A stretch of DNA of 64,000 nucleotides. It comes from Pseudomonadota bacterium (GTDB lineage Bacteria > Pseudomonadota > Gammaproteobacteria > Pseudomonadales > Pseudohongiellaceae). A program made the position numbers and the translations under genes. This document shows positions 33,833 through 43,972 of this stretch, piece after piece (position 1 is the stretch's first letter; every line of letters starts with the position of its first letter). The notes beneath the pieces were generated by a model that was not told the DNA's origin, searched no databases, and was given only the letters and a program-made list of their open reading frames with translations. The stretch is from positions 1 through 64,000 of the forward strand of contig JAQCKF010000011.1 in NCBI GenBank assembly GCA_027592275.1, written 5' to 3'.

Positions 33833-34654
33833 ATGGGCCAAGCAGAATTAGAACAGGTGAATGAACTCTACAACATGCTCGTGACCTACATGGTCACTTA
33901 TAGCTTCTAAATATTCGGGGCGATCGTCGTCTTAGTCGTAGGCGTATTTATTGGCAGGAGAGTTAGTAATTTGGTGCTAATTTTGTGTGCCAAAAAGTCA
34001 TTAGATATAACCCTCAGTCGATTTTTTGCCAGTGCAGCCCGCATAGCCATCATCGTCTTTGCGGTGCTTATAGCGCTGCCGAAAATGGGTATTCAAGTTA
34101 CGCCTTTCATAGCTGCCGTCGGCGCTCTAGGTTTGGGTGCTGGATTGGCTGTTCAGGGATTACTTTCGAATTATGGAGCGGGCTTGAGCATCATCTTCAC
34201 TCGTCCGTTCGTGATAGGAGACACCATCAGAGTTGATGGCGTGTTCGGCGTGGTTAAGGAAGTACACCTGGCCTTTACGCTTCTTAGTAATGAAGATGAG
34301 GAACTCATCATCATCCCCAATAAACACATAGTTGGTGAGATATTGCATAATTCGCAAACCGATACGATCTTGGAGCTTTCTGTTGGAGTTGCCTATGACG
34401 GCGACACGGATGCGGCGATGAAAGCGATTTCATCCAAGCTTGCGGCTGTAGATGGCCTTAGCAAGGAGCGCGCTATTCAGATCGGCATCGATGAGTTCGG
34501 CGACAGTTCAATCAATATCGCGGTACGTGCTTGGGCGAAAACCGAAAGTTTCCATAAGATCCGATTTGCTTCGAATCAAGCGATTAAAGACGCGCTGAGT
34601 GAGGCGCATATTTCCATCCCGTTCCCCCAGCACGAAGTGCGCGTATTGGCGTAA
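33833..34654 (+). pseudogene. mscS: Small-conductance mechanosensitive channel (MscS type), interrupted by in-frame TAA
   Basis: From ATG 33833 the frame reads LEQVNELYNMLVTYMVTYSF, then TAA at 33908-33910, then IFGAIVVLVVGVFIGRRVSN in the same frame and the rest of an MscS protein: TM3 pore helix AAVGALGLGAGLAVQGLLSN, the ITRPFVIGDTIRVDGVFG-like beta domain (TRPFVIGDTIRVDGVFGVVK), and IIIPNKHIVGEILHN. Without the stop it would have 273 residues, normal for the family. A CAA-to-TAA change in the first membrane helix is the simplest cause. Restart downstream would lose TM1. Confidence 0.85.
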
Positions 34655-34832
34655 AGGGCCTATTTTTACAGAGGTTTTTCCCGGATATATGGCTTGCAGG
34701 TACTGACTGTATCTATTACTTTAGCGAGAGGGAGAGACGCGCTCGTTTTTGACCGAATGGCTGGGAGAACCGATTCTGGCATTTCCCCACTCGATGAGAA
34801 CTCTACAAAATTGAAAAGAATGAGGTATCAAA

Positions 34833-36857
34833 GTGATGAATTATTTTACTAGATCTAAATTAGTCGAGTGGGTATTCGGGGGAATTACTGCCTCGCTTAT
34901 TGCTTGTGTCAGTTCACTTGCTTTGGCACTGGATTCTGTAGAATGGCTAACCTTAGGTAGTGACTATGCACACACCCGTTACCTGGGTGTTGATGAAATC
35001 ACGCCAGAGAATTTCGAAGAATTAGAAGAGGCATGGGTCTGGGATGGCGCAAGCTTCAACGCGGCGAGCGGACGCTCAACGCCGAGCTACGTCGACGGAA
35101 AAATTATTACCGTAGCAGGACCGCGTCGCTACGTGATTGCTATCGACGCAAAGAGTGGTGAGACCCTCTGGACTTATGTCGAGCCGAAGACTGCTCGCTA
35201 CGAATATTCCATGCGCAAAGATTACGGTAAGGGCGTCACCATCGCCGAGGTCAACGGCCGCAAGGTGGTCTACATAACTTCGCCGGCGTTCTTCCTCACG
35301 GCATTGGACCTTGAGACCGGTGCTCCTTTGGAGGGCTTCGGTGGTCAGGTTCCTGTGGATGGCTTCCCAGCAACGGGGGTTGTTGATCTACTAGCCGACT
35401 TAGGCCACCCCTACGATCCGTATGAGGGAATTCCACTAGAGACTGGCTATATCACTTCCTCTTCGCCGCCGATTGTAGTCAATGGCACGATCATCGTTGG
35501 CAACTCGGCCGAACAGGGCTACAACCAGGCGCGAATCGAGAATATTCCAGGGGACATCCTCGCCTACGATGCGGCAACGGGTGACTTCAAGTGGAAGTTC
35601 AATGTGATTCCCCGTCCCGGCGAATACGGTCACGAGACTTGGGAAAACGATGCCTGGCAGTGGACTGGTGACGTGTCCTCTTGGGCACCGCTGTCTGCCG
35701 ATCAGGAACTTAATCTTGTCTATATTCCGACTAATAGCGCGACTATCGATTTCTACGGTGGTTTCCGACCGGGTGACAATTTATTTTCCGCGAGCCTGAT
35801 TGCTCTCGATGCCGATACTGGCGCTAGAGAATGGCATTATCAGATGGTGCATCACGACATCTGGAACTATGACACGCCGACTGCTCCGGTTTTATTGGAT
35901 GTAAATATCGAAGGCCGCGCGGTGCCAGCAATCGCGCAGGCGACGAAGCAGGGTTTCGTGTATGCCTTCAACCGTGAGACTGGTGAGCCGTTGTGGCCGA
36001 TGGTAGAGCGTCCTGTACCAAGCTCACAGGTGCCTGGTGAAAAGCTCGCCCCGACTCAGCCATTCCCAACCAAGCCCGAGCCATTTGAATTACAGGGTAT
36101 CTCTATCAATGATCTCGTCGACTTCACGCCTGAGCTACGTAGACTTGCGATAGAGGCTGTGTCTGAATTCGAGATCGGACCACTTTTTAATCCGCCTCTG
36201 CATTATGACAACGAGTTGGGTAAGACGGCTGCACTTTGGTGCCCTGGCGGCGGCGGTGGAGCCAACATCAATGGACCGGCCGCAGCGGATCCTGAGTTAG
36301 GCATTCTCTATGTAACCTCGAGCACCGGTTGCACGGCGCGAGTACTTGGCCCGGGTGCCGAGGCTGATCTGCGATGGAACGCTCCGACTGGGACAACCTT
36401 CGCCGACTACGCCGTTGTCCGTTCTGCATCGCCAGGCCGTATTCAGGGCATTCCTATAACTAAGCCACCTTATAGCCGTATTCAGGCTATCGACATGAAC
36501 ACGGGTGAAACCTTGTTCACGCTGCCTGTTGGAGAGACGCCGGATAGTATTGCTAATCATCCGTTGCTTGCTGGCGTCGATGTAGGCAATACCGGAAGCG
36601 GCTCCAAGGCGACTATGGTAGTTACTAAGAACATGCTGATGTATTCCGGTGCGGTTGGAGATGGTACGCCGCACTTGTTCGCGATAGATAAGCGTACCGG
36701 CGAAGAGCTAGCGCGAATCGAAACCACTGAACTCAGCCGCTACGGCATGATGACCTACCAACATGATGGCCATCAGTATGTGATGCTGCAGAATGGAGCT
36801 AGGCTTACCGCCATGGCATTACCTGGCGCGATAGTAGGTGGCGACGACAGTCACTAG
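34833..36857 (+). CDS. PQQ-dependent dehydrogenase (quinoprotein), secreted
   Basis: A 674-residue periplasmic quinoprotein with a signal peptide ending SSLALA (about residue 33). The eight-bladed propeller is shown by repeated PQQ/W motifs such as [47 protein letters not shown] and [30 protein letters not shown] is typical of quinoprotein alcohol and sugar dehydrogenases. There is no C-terminal cytochrome domain. GTG 34833 or ATG 34836, with GAGG at 34822-34825. A bidirectional terminator follows. Substrate (alcohol, sugar or polyol) cannot be read. Confidence 0.92.
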   Translation: MMNYFTRSKLVEWVFGGITASLIACVSSLALALDSVEWLTLGSDYAHTRYLGVDEITPENFEELEEAWVWDGASFNAASGRSTPSYVDGKIITVAGPRRYVIAIDAKSGETLWTYVEPKTARYEYSMRKDYGKGVTIAEVNGRKVVYITSPAFFLTALDLETGAPLEGFGGQVPVDGFPATGVVDLLADLGHPYDPYEGIPLETGYITSSSPPIVVNGTIIVGNSAEQGYNQARIENIPGDILAYDAATGDFKWKFNVIPRPGEYGHETWENDAWQWTGDVSSWAPLSADQELNLVYIPTNSATIDFYGGFRPGDNLFSASLIALDADTGAREWHYQMVHHDIWNYDTPTAPVLLDVNIEGRAVPAIAQATKQGFVYAFNRETGEPLWPMVERPVPSSQVPGEKLAPTQPFPTKPEPFELQGISINDLVDFTPELRRLAIEAVSEFEIGPLFNPPLHYDNELGKTAALWCPGGGGGANINGPAAADPELGILYVTSSTGCTARVLGPGAEADLRWNAPTGTTFADYAVVRSASPGRIQGIPITKPPYSRIQAIDMNTGETLFTLPVGETPDSIANHPLLAGVDVGNTGSGSKATMVVTKNMLMYSGAVGDGTPHLFAIDKRTGEELARIETTELSRYGMMTYQHDGHQYVMLQNGARLTAMALPGAIVGGDDSH

Positions 36858-36924
36858 ACTAGCGGTAGTCTTCGACGTGGTAGAGATACCAGATAGGTAA
36901 AAGAAGGCAGGCAAAAGAAAGTAA

Positions 36925-36962
36925 AAAAAAGCCCGCTGACCAAATGGTCAGGGGGCTTTTTT
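36925..36962. terminator. Bidirectional Rho-independent terminator
   Basis: A-run, AGCCCGCTGACC, loop AAAT, GGTCAGGGGGCT, T-run (one G:G mismatch). It separates the convergent PQQ dehydrogenase and alpha/beta hydrolase genes and has A/T tracts on both sides. Confidence 0.92.
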
Positions 36963-37007
36963 AATTCTTCTTTCTCAGTTCTACAATTGCCTATCTGTTT
37001 CCCAGCC

Positions 37008-38036
37008 TTACTTCCATGCGCTGGCTGGAGCGTTCGGATCGGACTTGAGGAAGCGAATCAAGTCAGCGTGGAACAGATCGGGTATTTCAATCTGCGGGGC
37101 ATGCCCGACACCCGGATAGAGCAGTATGGTCGAGTTTTGTAGCTGGTTATTCACATTGTGCGCGAGCGTTGGAAAATCATCGACTAGGCCATCTTCTTCA
37201 CCACCGATAACCAATGCCTTCGTTGCGATATGCTGCCAATCATAGACGACTGGATCATCATAGAGCATCTGACCCTGCAATCTGCGAACTTGCGCTACGC
37301 GATTCCATTCGCCACTCATGGTTTGTCCAAATTGGCGGCGCACGAATTCTAGATGCTCTGGTGGCCAACGCAGTGGGAAATAATTCTGATGACCGCGCAG
37401 GATTGACTGGTACGTAGTCGTTCCTCCCTCAATGAAAGGATCTCTCCAAGGTCGACTCTGGCGCTGATCGGTTAGGCCGATCTGATTTACCATTACTACG
37501 TGAGTCGTGATGTCTGGATATACCATCGCGAAACGGCTCACCGTCATCCCACCCATTGAGTGTCCAACGATTGCCACTTCATCAATTCCCAGTTCATCTA
37601 ACAACGACTTCATATTCGCTGCTACGAAATTGAAGCTATACGGAAGAATCGGCTTAGTTGACTTGCCATATCCAATTCTATCCACGGCTAGGACCCGAAA
37701 GCCTGCGGCTGATAAAGCTTTGATAGTGGGTGTATAGGCTTCGGAGTAGAAATTCATCCCATGTTGGATGAATACTGTCTGGCCGTTTGCTGGTCCACTT
37801 GGAGGCACATCCATATAGGCCATGCGGATATCTTGCTGGAAGCGATTCAATTCCAGGAAGTGCACCGGGTAGGGATAGGGGATCTCTTCGAAGTTAGCCG
37901 AAACAGCGCCCCAGTGCGCTGGCGCCTCAGTCGGAGGTACCTCAGGCCAGTCGGTCTGGGCTAAGGTGGGCATCGAAGCCACGCTAAGCAAAAAAGCGCT
38001 AAGTGATAGGACTATTCGTTGTTTTAGATTGAACAT
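37008..38036 (-). CDS. Secreted alpha/beta hydrolase
   Basis: A 342-residue exported hydrolase with a signal peptide (MFNLKQRIVLSLSAFLLSVA, ending PTLAQ). The oxyanion strand is VFIQHGMNFYS, the nucleophile Ser is in GHSMGG (near 160), the acid is likely in GGEEDGLVDD and the His in YPGVGHAPQIE. A TTG start six bases upstream of the ATG is possible; the ATG at 38036 with AGGT upstream is preferred. Reaction unknown; cofactor-free esterase or lyase-like activity is typical of this group. Confidence 0.88.
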   Translation of the reverse strand: MFNLKQRIVLSLSAFLLSVASMPTLAQTDWPEVPPTEAPAHWGAVSANFEEIPYPYPVHFLELNRFQQDIRMAYMDVPPSGPANGQTVFIQHGMNFYSEAYTPTIKALSAAGFRVLAVDRIGYGKSTKPILPYSFNFVAANMKSLLDELGIDEVAIVGHSMGGMTVSRFAMVYPDITTHVVMVNQIGLTDQRQSRPWRDPFIEGGTTTYQSILRGHQNYFPLRWPPEHLEFVRRQFGQTMSGEWNRVAQVRRLQGQMLYDDPVVYDWQHIATKALVIGGEEDGLVDDFPTLAHNVNNQLQNSTILLYPGVGHAPQIEIPDLFHADLIRFLKSDPNAPASAWK

Positions 38037-38224
38037 ATGCAACTTACCTAAGTTATGAAAATTCGTTTATGGGCACTGTTTCTTATTGAGCGCTAGAGTA
38101 TTTCAGGTTGTGGAGCAGGTTTCAAAAGGAATTGTGTTACAAATTGGTGCTTGCGGGGAGTTGCGCTGAGATTACTGCCGATTCCGTGGTTCGAAATCAG
38201 CAGCATTATAGATCGAGCGCCGCT

Positions 38225-38776
38225 CTAGTCTTCTTTCATGCAGCGTGGGTCGCTGTTCTGGATATTCGCGATTGTCTCACGGTCGATCGGAAGTGGCGCG
38301 CAGCCATGACCTGTGCCGCAAATTAGGTCCCATTCGGGTGTGGCTAGCATATGGCAACCGAAGCAATTGCCACCGAATTGGTTCACAACTTCAGTTGTGC
38401 CACGAACAGCGATCTCAGAACCAGCTGCGGATACAGTAAGCTCGAAAAACTCCCAGTCATTCGTAGCTGTATTCCAGCCAGCGTCGTGTTTGATCATCAC
38501 TTCGCTAGGAACCAAGGAGATTACGGAGCCTGCTGGATATTCTCCGCCGGTTGCCGAATTTGCAACGGCGAGAGTAGCGTCAATGTCGCCTAGCATATTG
38601 TCCACGAAGAAGGCGCCAGTCGATGATCTGGTCATCTCGGTTAGACACTTAAACAGATCCTCGGTTACGTCTAACTGTTTGTCTTGCTCCTGTGAATTGC
38701 TTTGGCTAATGGCTGTCAGCGAGAAACAGAGTAGTAGAGCCATTTTCAGTGACTTTAGTGAGACTAAGGATTTCAT
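38225..38776 (-). CDS. Secreted c-heme protein, cytochrome P460-like
   Basis: A 183-residue exported protein with a signal peptide (about 1-27). The mature domain has AGSVISLVPSEVMIKHDAGW, NDWEFFELTVSAAGSEIAVR and then the heme motif CFGCH in GGNCFGCHMLATPEWDLIC. This order (beta domain followed by a C-terminal CxxCH) resembles the P460 family. The cross-link lysine of true P460 cannot be confirmed by eye. It lies between two secreted hydrolase genes. Confidence 0.7.
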   Translation of the reverse strand: MKSLVSLKSLKMALLLCFSLTAISQSNSQEQDKQLDVTEDLFKCLTEMTRSSTGAFFVDNMLGDIDATLAVANSATGGEYPAGSVISLVPSEVMIKHDAGWNTATNDWEFFELTVSAAGSEIAVRGTTEVVNQFGGNCFGCHMLATPEWDLICGTGHGCAPLPIDRETIANIQNSDPRCMKED

Positions 38777-38953
38777 GAATTTCTCCGGATATTGATCGAG
38801 CGTTTATTCGCACCGCATGGTATTGGGTCTAGCCTGATCTTGCAAAGGAAAGCGGCACTGAGTGGGGAGTAACAAGCGACTAGGAATTGCGTATGGACTC
38901 CGCGCTTAGCTACGCCTATTCTTGCTTAAAGTGTGTTTATTGGGAGAATGTTA

Positions 38954-39883
38954 GTGTCAAAGCTTGCTGTTTTACCTTTTATCCTGTCGATGCTACTGAC
39001 AAATCAAGCCAATGCTCAGGTCGATGTCGACGATCTGTATGATCTTGTGGAGCACCACTACGCCGACAACGATGGCGTCAATATTCATTATGTGAGCCTA
39101 GGCGAAGGGCCGCTGCTTGTCTTCATCCATGGTTTTCCGAATCAATGGTATGACTGGCGCTATCAGATGGCTGCGCTGGCGGATGACTACCAGGTTGTTG
39201 CAATCTCGCTACGTGGCTACAACCGCAGTGACAAACCCCAGGGAGTGGAGAATTACCAGTTACCGCATCTGACGTCTGATGTGGTGGCGGTCATGGATGA
39301 CCTAGGTGAGCAGAGCGCCACAATAGTCGGCCACGATTGGGGAGGCATAATTGCCTGGTCCTTCGCTGAGGCCTACCCACACAAGACCGAGAATCTAGTG
39401 ATCTTTAACAGGCCTCATCCTCGATCGCGCAAGCGTGAGATGGCGCTCAACAATGAACAGAAAGAGCGTAGCGCCTACATAGCAAGATTTACCAATAGCG
39501 AGGGAGATCTCGGTGGCATGGACGCGGAGCGTCGCGCAGGAAGTCATCAGGGTACTGTTTGGTATGAGCGCTATCTATCGGCCTATCAGCGCTCAGACTA
39601 CGAGGCGATGCTGAACTACTACCGCGCCTACTATCCGAAGCCACCCTGAATGGTGGATGAATCGCCAATCGTGCTCATTGATGTTCCTGTATTGGAGTTT
39701 CATGGCCTGGACGACGGCGCCTATGTTAACGAGTCGCTCAATGACACGTGGGAATCAATGGGGCGAGACTTTACTTTGGTGACGCTGCCAGGGATAGGCC
39801 ACAACTCACAGAATACCGGTGATATTCAATTCGTCACTACCATGTTGCGCTCCTGGCTGGAGATGCAGAAGAGCAGACAGTAG
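38954..39883 (+). pseudogene. Epoxide-hydrolase/dehalogenase-like alpha/beta hydrolase, interrupted by in-frame TGA
   Basis: GTG 38954 with GGGAG 7 bp upstream gives a signal peptide (SKLAVLPFILSMLLTNQANA). The domain has VFIHGFPNQWYDWRYQ, nucleophile Asp in VGHDWGG, and cap region RFTNSEGDLGG. TGA at 39647-39649 follows YYPKPP; the frame then continues with MVDESPIVLIDVPVLEFHG, acid LDDGAYV and His in LPGIGHNSQ. All catalytic parts are there if the stop is ignored (309 residues). TGG-to-TGA is the simplest change. As it stands, the product would lack the acid and His. Confidence 0.85.
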
Positions 39884-39940
39884 GTAAGCACGTAAGCAGT
39901 TACAGCGAGTCTTTTTGCAGCGTTGCCTATGGAGAATTAA

Positions 39941-42511
39941 CTAGGCAGAATTTCTCGAAGCATTAATATTGCCATACAGTGAGCGCACGACCATCTTCTC
40001 GAAGTCTTCGATCCGCAGATTGTCTTCATCGACGGCTCTTATCTCGTTGATTTTCATCAAGGCGAATTGCTGCGTTACTAGAAGTGGCAGAACGATGCGC
40101 TCGCGTAGCTCGATGCTAAGTCTGGCTCGAGGATTATCCTGCAGCAGGAAGTCTTGTTCTGCTACCTTCAAGACCATTTCATGAGTAAGTTGGTGCTCCG
40201 CATGAATCATCCTCCAGAAATCGCCGAAGCGCTCGTCTTCCTCCATATAACGGGTCAAATGAAAGTTGGTCTTGGCGAGATTCTGCATACCGTTGGCGAT
40301 CAATGCGCGAAAGAAACCCGAGTCTTTATAAAGTTGGATATAGGCATCAAGCTGCCCCGCGCTTTCTTGCTCCGCTAGCGCGGTGCCGAGGCCATAGTAG
40401 CCAGGCACGTTCTGTTTAAGCTGCGCCCAGGCTCCTACGAAAGGTATCGCTCGAAGATCCTCAAATTTTAACTCGGAACTATCACCCCTTTTTGCGGGCC
40501 GACTGCCAATGTTTGTCATATTGTAGTAGTGCAGTGTACTCATCTCTTCCAGATATGGCAGGAACAACTCGTGTTGCTTCAAAGACTCGTACTTTCTAAG
40601 ACTCGCAGTGGATAGCGACTGGATTAGGCTGCTCTGCTCATCGTTCAGCTCCCTCTGCGCACGGTCATAGAGATTGTTTTCCAAGCCGGCAGCGAGCAGC
40701 AGACTTAAGTTGTGTTTTGCTGCGGGTTTTACGCCATAGTTAGAGCTGATGGTCTGCCCCTGCACAGTCATCTGAATCTCGTTGCTTTCAATCTTCTTTC
40801 CCAGTGCAGCGTAGAATAGATAGGCGTTGCCGCCGCCGCGAGCCGTGGGGCCGCCGCGACCGTCGAAGAAGATGACTTCGATGCCTGCTTCCCTGGACAC
40901 CGCAGTTAGATCCTCTTTCGCCTTATAGATGGCCCAGTTTGCCATCAAGTAGCCACCATCTTTTGTGCCATCAGAGAATCCGAGCATGATGGTTTGTCGA
41001 TTGCCACGGTTGACGAGATGCTGCTTGTATATCGGATTCCCATAGATGCTGCGCATGTACTCGCCAGCATTATCCAGATCGTTGATTGATTCGAAGAGTG
41101 GAACGATGTCTACGCTCAGGCTTTTTTCTTTCCATCCAGATAGTTGGAAAAAAGTATAGACCCGCGCTATATCAATCGGTCCATGGCAATTGCTGATTAT
41201 ATAGCGATGGCAGCCCTGCTCTCCGTTGAGGGATTGAATGTCATCGATAAGCGAAAACGAACCCACAGTGTCTAGCAATACTTCATCATCAAGCGAGGGA
41301 ATGTCGACACTACCGGAGATATTTAGCAATTTCTCAACCTGTTCTGCCTCACTAAGATCATTCAATCCCGCAAAAAGTGCGGAATTCTCTTCAATGACCG
41401 CGTCGAGTGCGCGAGAAATTACCCGGCTGTCTTGACGAATATCGAGGCTAGCGAAATAGAAACCGAAGAGGGTTACCTTGCGCCGGAACGAGCGTAGCTT
41501 CTCTATGAATAGGCCCTGATTCTGCTCCAACAGGATCGTCTCTATATCATTGAGCTTCGCGATTAATGTCTCTGCATTCAGTGTGTAGACAGGCTTGCTC
41601 TCGGACATTTCGTCGTGCAGTTGCTTCTCGATTTCATCAAGAATTTCGTAGGTTCCCTTGAAGGTGAGTCGCCGCTTAAGTTCGCGAACTTCGCGGTGAT
41701 AGCAGCTGGCGATGCTATAGCGCAGCTTCGCGGCGACGCGACGAGTCGTGTCGACATTTACGAATGGATTTCCATCACGGTCGCCGCCTGGCCAGAAACC
41801 AATTGTCATGAGTTTCTGATTCTCAAGCACGGCGCGTTCGTAGCGACCCGCGAACTTGTCTATTATTTGTCCCATTACTGGATAGAAAATATTGCCGAGA
41901 TACCAGCTGAGCAGCACGGCCTCGTCATAGGGAGACGGTTTGGTTTTTCTTGAGAATGGCGTGTTGCCCAGTTGCTGTAGAAGATTTCTCACCTCAGAAT
42001 TATCATTACGAGCAATAGCACGTGTCAAATCATTGATGATTGCGAGTACCGGACCCGGATAAAATTGTGTGGGATGTGCTGTCAGTGTTACGCGTATGCC
42101 GAATTTTTTAAGTATCGCCGAAAATTCTTCACTTAGATTGTCCGACTCGACGTTCTCAATCACAGTCTGTAATATTTTAAGCTTGTCGACCTGATGCATC
42201 TTGCTATAGGCGGCGTCTTCGAGTGCGTCAACTAGAACTACTTGCCGTTCGACGTATTGAATGACCTTGAATAGGAAGTTGTTCTTATCAGTAGCGGTAA
42301 AATGTGGTTTGTGCAGTTCGAAAAATTCTTCGATTATTACATCTGGGTTCTTGCCGTCAATGAGGCCTTGCTGGCAAGCGGCATCTAACAAGGGTAATAG
42401 CAATCCAGTCTTTTCTACCGCATCCAGTGGCAGAGTGAGAAACAAGCCGTTATAGAGTTGGTAGTTCAGGCCAATCAGTTCTTCGAATTTATTGGATAGT
42501 GAATCGCTCAT
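39941..42511 (-). CDS. ppc: Phosphoenolpyruvate carboxylase
   Basis: Converts PEP and bicarbonate to oxaloacetate, refilling the TCA cycle. The 856 residues are near the usual ~880. Catalytic His146 lies in VTLTAHPTQFYPG, followed by FYFASLDIRQDS, MLGFSDGTKDGGYLMANWA, FFDGRGGPTARGGGN and the C-terminal NINASRNSA. In the classical E. coli type the His motif is followed by TAHPTEI; the TQFYPG variant here is, from memory, typical of a subgroup seen in Bacteroidetes and some gammaproteobacteria. GGGAAA precedes the ATG. Confidence 0.95.
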   Translation of the reverse strand: MSDSLSNKFEELIGLNYQLYNGLFLTLPLDAVEKTGLLLPLLDAACQQGLIDGKNPDVIIEEFFELHKPHFTATDKNNFLFKVIQYVERQVVLVDALEDAAYSKMHQVDKLKILQTVIENVESDNLSEEFSAILKKFGIRVTLTAHPTQFYPGPVLAIINDLTRAIARNDNSEVRNLLQQLGNTPFSRKTKPSPYDEAVLLSWYLGNIFYPVMGQIIDKFAGRYERAVLENQKLMTIGFWPGGDRDGNPFVNVDTTRRVAAKLRYSIASCYHREVRELKRRLTFKGTYEILDEIEKQLHDEMSESKPVYTLNAETLIAKLNDIETILLEQNQGLFIEKLRSFRRKVTLFGFYFASLDIRQDSRVISRALDAVIEENSALFAGLNDLSEAEQVEKLLNISGSVDIPSLDDEVLLDTVGSFSLIDDIQSLNGEQGCHRYIISNCHGPIDIARVYTFFQLSGWKEKSLSVDIVPLFESINDLDNAGEYMRSIYGNPIYKQHLVNRGNRQTIMLGFSDGTKDGGYLMANWAIYKAKEDLTAVSREAGIEVIFFDGRGGPTARGGGNAYLFYAALGKKIESNEIQMTVQGQTISSNYGVKPAAKHNLSLLLAAGLENNLYDRAQRELNDEQSSLIQSLSTASLRKYESLKQHELFLPYLEEMSTLHYYNMTNIGSRPAKRGDSSELKFEDLRAIPFVGAWAQLKQNVPGYYGLGTALAEQESAGQLDAYIQLYKDSGFFRALIANGMQNLAKTNFHLTRYMEEDERFGDFWRMIHAEHQLTHEMVLKVAEQDFLLQDNPRARLSIELRERIVLPLLVTQQFALMKINEIRAVDEDNLRIEDFEKMVVRSLYGNINASRNSA

Positions 42512-42634
42512 AGTTTCCCGTTTTTAATTAATGCGTGGTTTTTAGCTTAGTTCAGTTGCCACCCGGTTCGTGCTCGGATAAGTATTGCTGAGGTAGGACA
42601 GAATTCATGCTTAGCGATGCGGTCATCAATCCAT

Positions 42635-43897
42635 TCAATCGAATAGATCGAGTTCTACGATATTGGCCATCGCCGCATAGCCGGCATCGTTGGGGTGCAA
42701 ATTGTCTTCGGTAAATTCGGGGAGAATCCGACTCGGATTGGCAGGGTCTTGCACCGCCTTCTCAAAATCGATAACACCATCGAACTCGCCTCCGCTGCGA
42801 ATGAAGGTATTGATTTCCTGCCTTACAAGCTCTCCCTCTGCCGTGAAGTAGGCCGCGCCTTTATAGGGAGTGAGTGTGGCGCCTATAACTTTTATTCCTT
42901 GGGCATGAGCGCGGGCCATGACCTGCCGGTAGCCGCCGATGACTTGTGCAGCTGATGGTAAACTACCACTGGGAGACATGCCGATGTCGTTGATGCCTTC
43001 CATTAGGACTATATGCGTCACATTGCTTAGCGCGAGCACATCGCGTTCGAAGCGAGCCTGTAGGTTCTGCCCGAAGAGCGAGTTGCCCTGACTCGTAACC
43101 CTATTTCCGCTTATGCCTGCGTTCACCACGGCATACTTCTTCGAGCCGCTGTCGGCGAAGAGTCTTCTGGTAAAATGGTTAGGCCATCGCTGATTGGCAC
43201 TCGCGGTTGACCCCCAGCCATCGGTGATGGAATCTCCCACTACGGCGATTGCGGAAATCGAATCGGTATTAATTACGTCGATGGCGGTCAGTAGAGGCCA
43301 GGCCGCAGTCTCTGCTGGGTCGGTGAGGTTCACAGAGTTTGTCTGATCTGAGCCGTCCGACATATAGTTGGTTTGATTCGACAGCGCATGGGCGGTTAGA
43401 AATCCATTGTCTTGTGGAAGATAGAGACTAACGCTTAGGTTTGTCATCTCCGGCAGGTCGTAGGTGAGTGGGTCGCTAAAAACAACTGCTCCTTTGGGTA
43501 TTGAGATTGAGGACTGACCCGCGAATTGCAGCGACTTACTAGTCCCTGACTGGATTGAACTTCCTTCAGATTGCAATGCAATGCTGGCAGCGCCAATTTT
43601 CATCGCTTCATTGCCATGGGCATTACTTAGACGAATGCGCACGCTGTCGCCACCCACGCTGCTGTGGACGATTAAACGCAGCGTTTGATTTTGCGGACTA
43701 TCTTCCGGATCATCTTCTCCGGGCAGAGTGCTTGGCGAAGTACTCCAAGTAGTAACCCAGCGTGGATCGCTTTGTTCCTGCGCGAAAGAGAATGGGGCTG
43801 AAACAAAAGCTGTAAATAACAGGAAGACTGCGAGTAAAGAAACCGGAGCACGCCTAGACTTTGCTAGGCTGATTTGCTGTTCCAATATTTTCATCAT
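42635..43897 (-). CDS. Secreted SGNH/GDSL hydrolase
   Basis: About 420 residues. Signal peptide ends at PFSFAQ (about 40). The four SGNH blocks are visible: Ser in GDSITDGWGS (near 227), Gly in NAGISGNRV, Asn in LMEGINDIG and the Asp/His pair in EDNLHPNDAGY. A long N-terminal beta domain (about 50-200) precedes the esterase part, as in the multi-domain carbohydrate-esterase or rhamnogalacturonan-esterase-like members. Starts at ATG 43897 or 43894, with GGAG upstream. Substrate unknown. Confidence 0.9.
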   Translation of the reverse strand: MMKILEQQISLAKSRRAPVSLLAVFLLFTAFVSAPFSFAQEQSDPRWVTTWSTSPSTLPGEDDPEDSPQNQTLRLIVHSSVGGDSVRIRLSNAHGNEAMKIGAASIALQSEGSSIQSGTSKSLQFAGQSSISIPKGAVVFSDPLTYDLPEMTNLSVSLYLPQDNGFLTAHALSNQTNYMSDGSDQTNSVNLTDPAETAAWPLLTAIDVINTDSISAIAVVGDSITDGWGSTASANQRWPNHFTRRLFADSGSKKYAVVNAGISGNRVTSQGNSLFGQNLQARFERDVLALSNVTHIVLMEGINDIGMSPSGSLPSAAQVIGGYRQVMARAHAQGIKVIGATLTPYKGAAYFTAEGELVRQEINTFIRSGGEFDGVIDFEKAVQDPANPSRILPEFTEDNLHPNDAGYAAMANIVELDLFD

Positions 43898-43932
43898 TTT
43901 GCTCCAACGCAATGTAAACTATTATTGTGCAT

Positions 43933-43972
43933 CTGCACTACCAATTCGTATGCTCTGCACTACCAATTCGTA
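43933..43972. repeat. 18-bp direct repeat in the divergent esterase intergenic region
   Basis: CTGCACTACCAATTCGTA occurs at 43933-43950 and again at 43955-43972 (period 22 bp, two helical turns), upstream of the minus-strand SGNH gene and the plus-strand carboxylesterase. The spacing suits side-by-side binding by a regulator, but none is known. Confidence 0.75.

Noticed and set aside
30121..39649. Stop-codon recoding (UAG, UAA or UGA read as sense)
   Set aside because: All three codons occur once in similar positions and all three end other intact genes here, so code reassignment is not supported; mutation or error is simpler.
39647..39649. Selenocysteine at the TGA of the hydrolase
   Set aside because: The place corresponds to a cap-domain position and not an active site, and no SECIS-like hairpin is evident just downstream.
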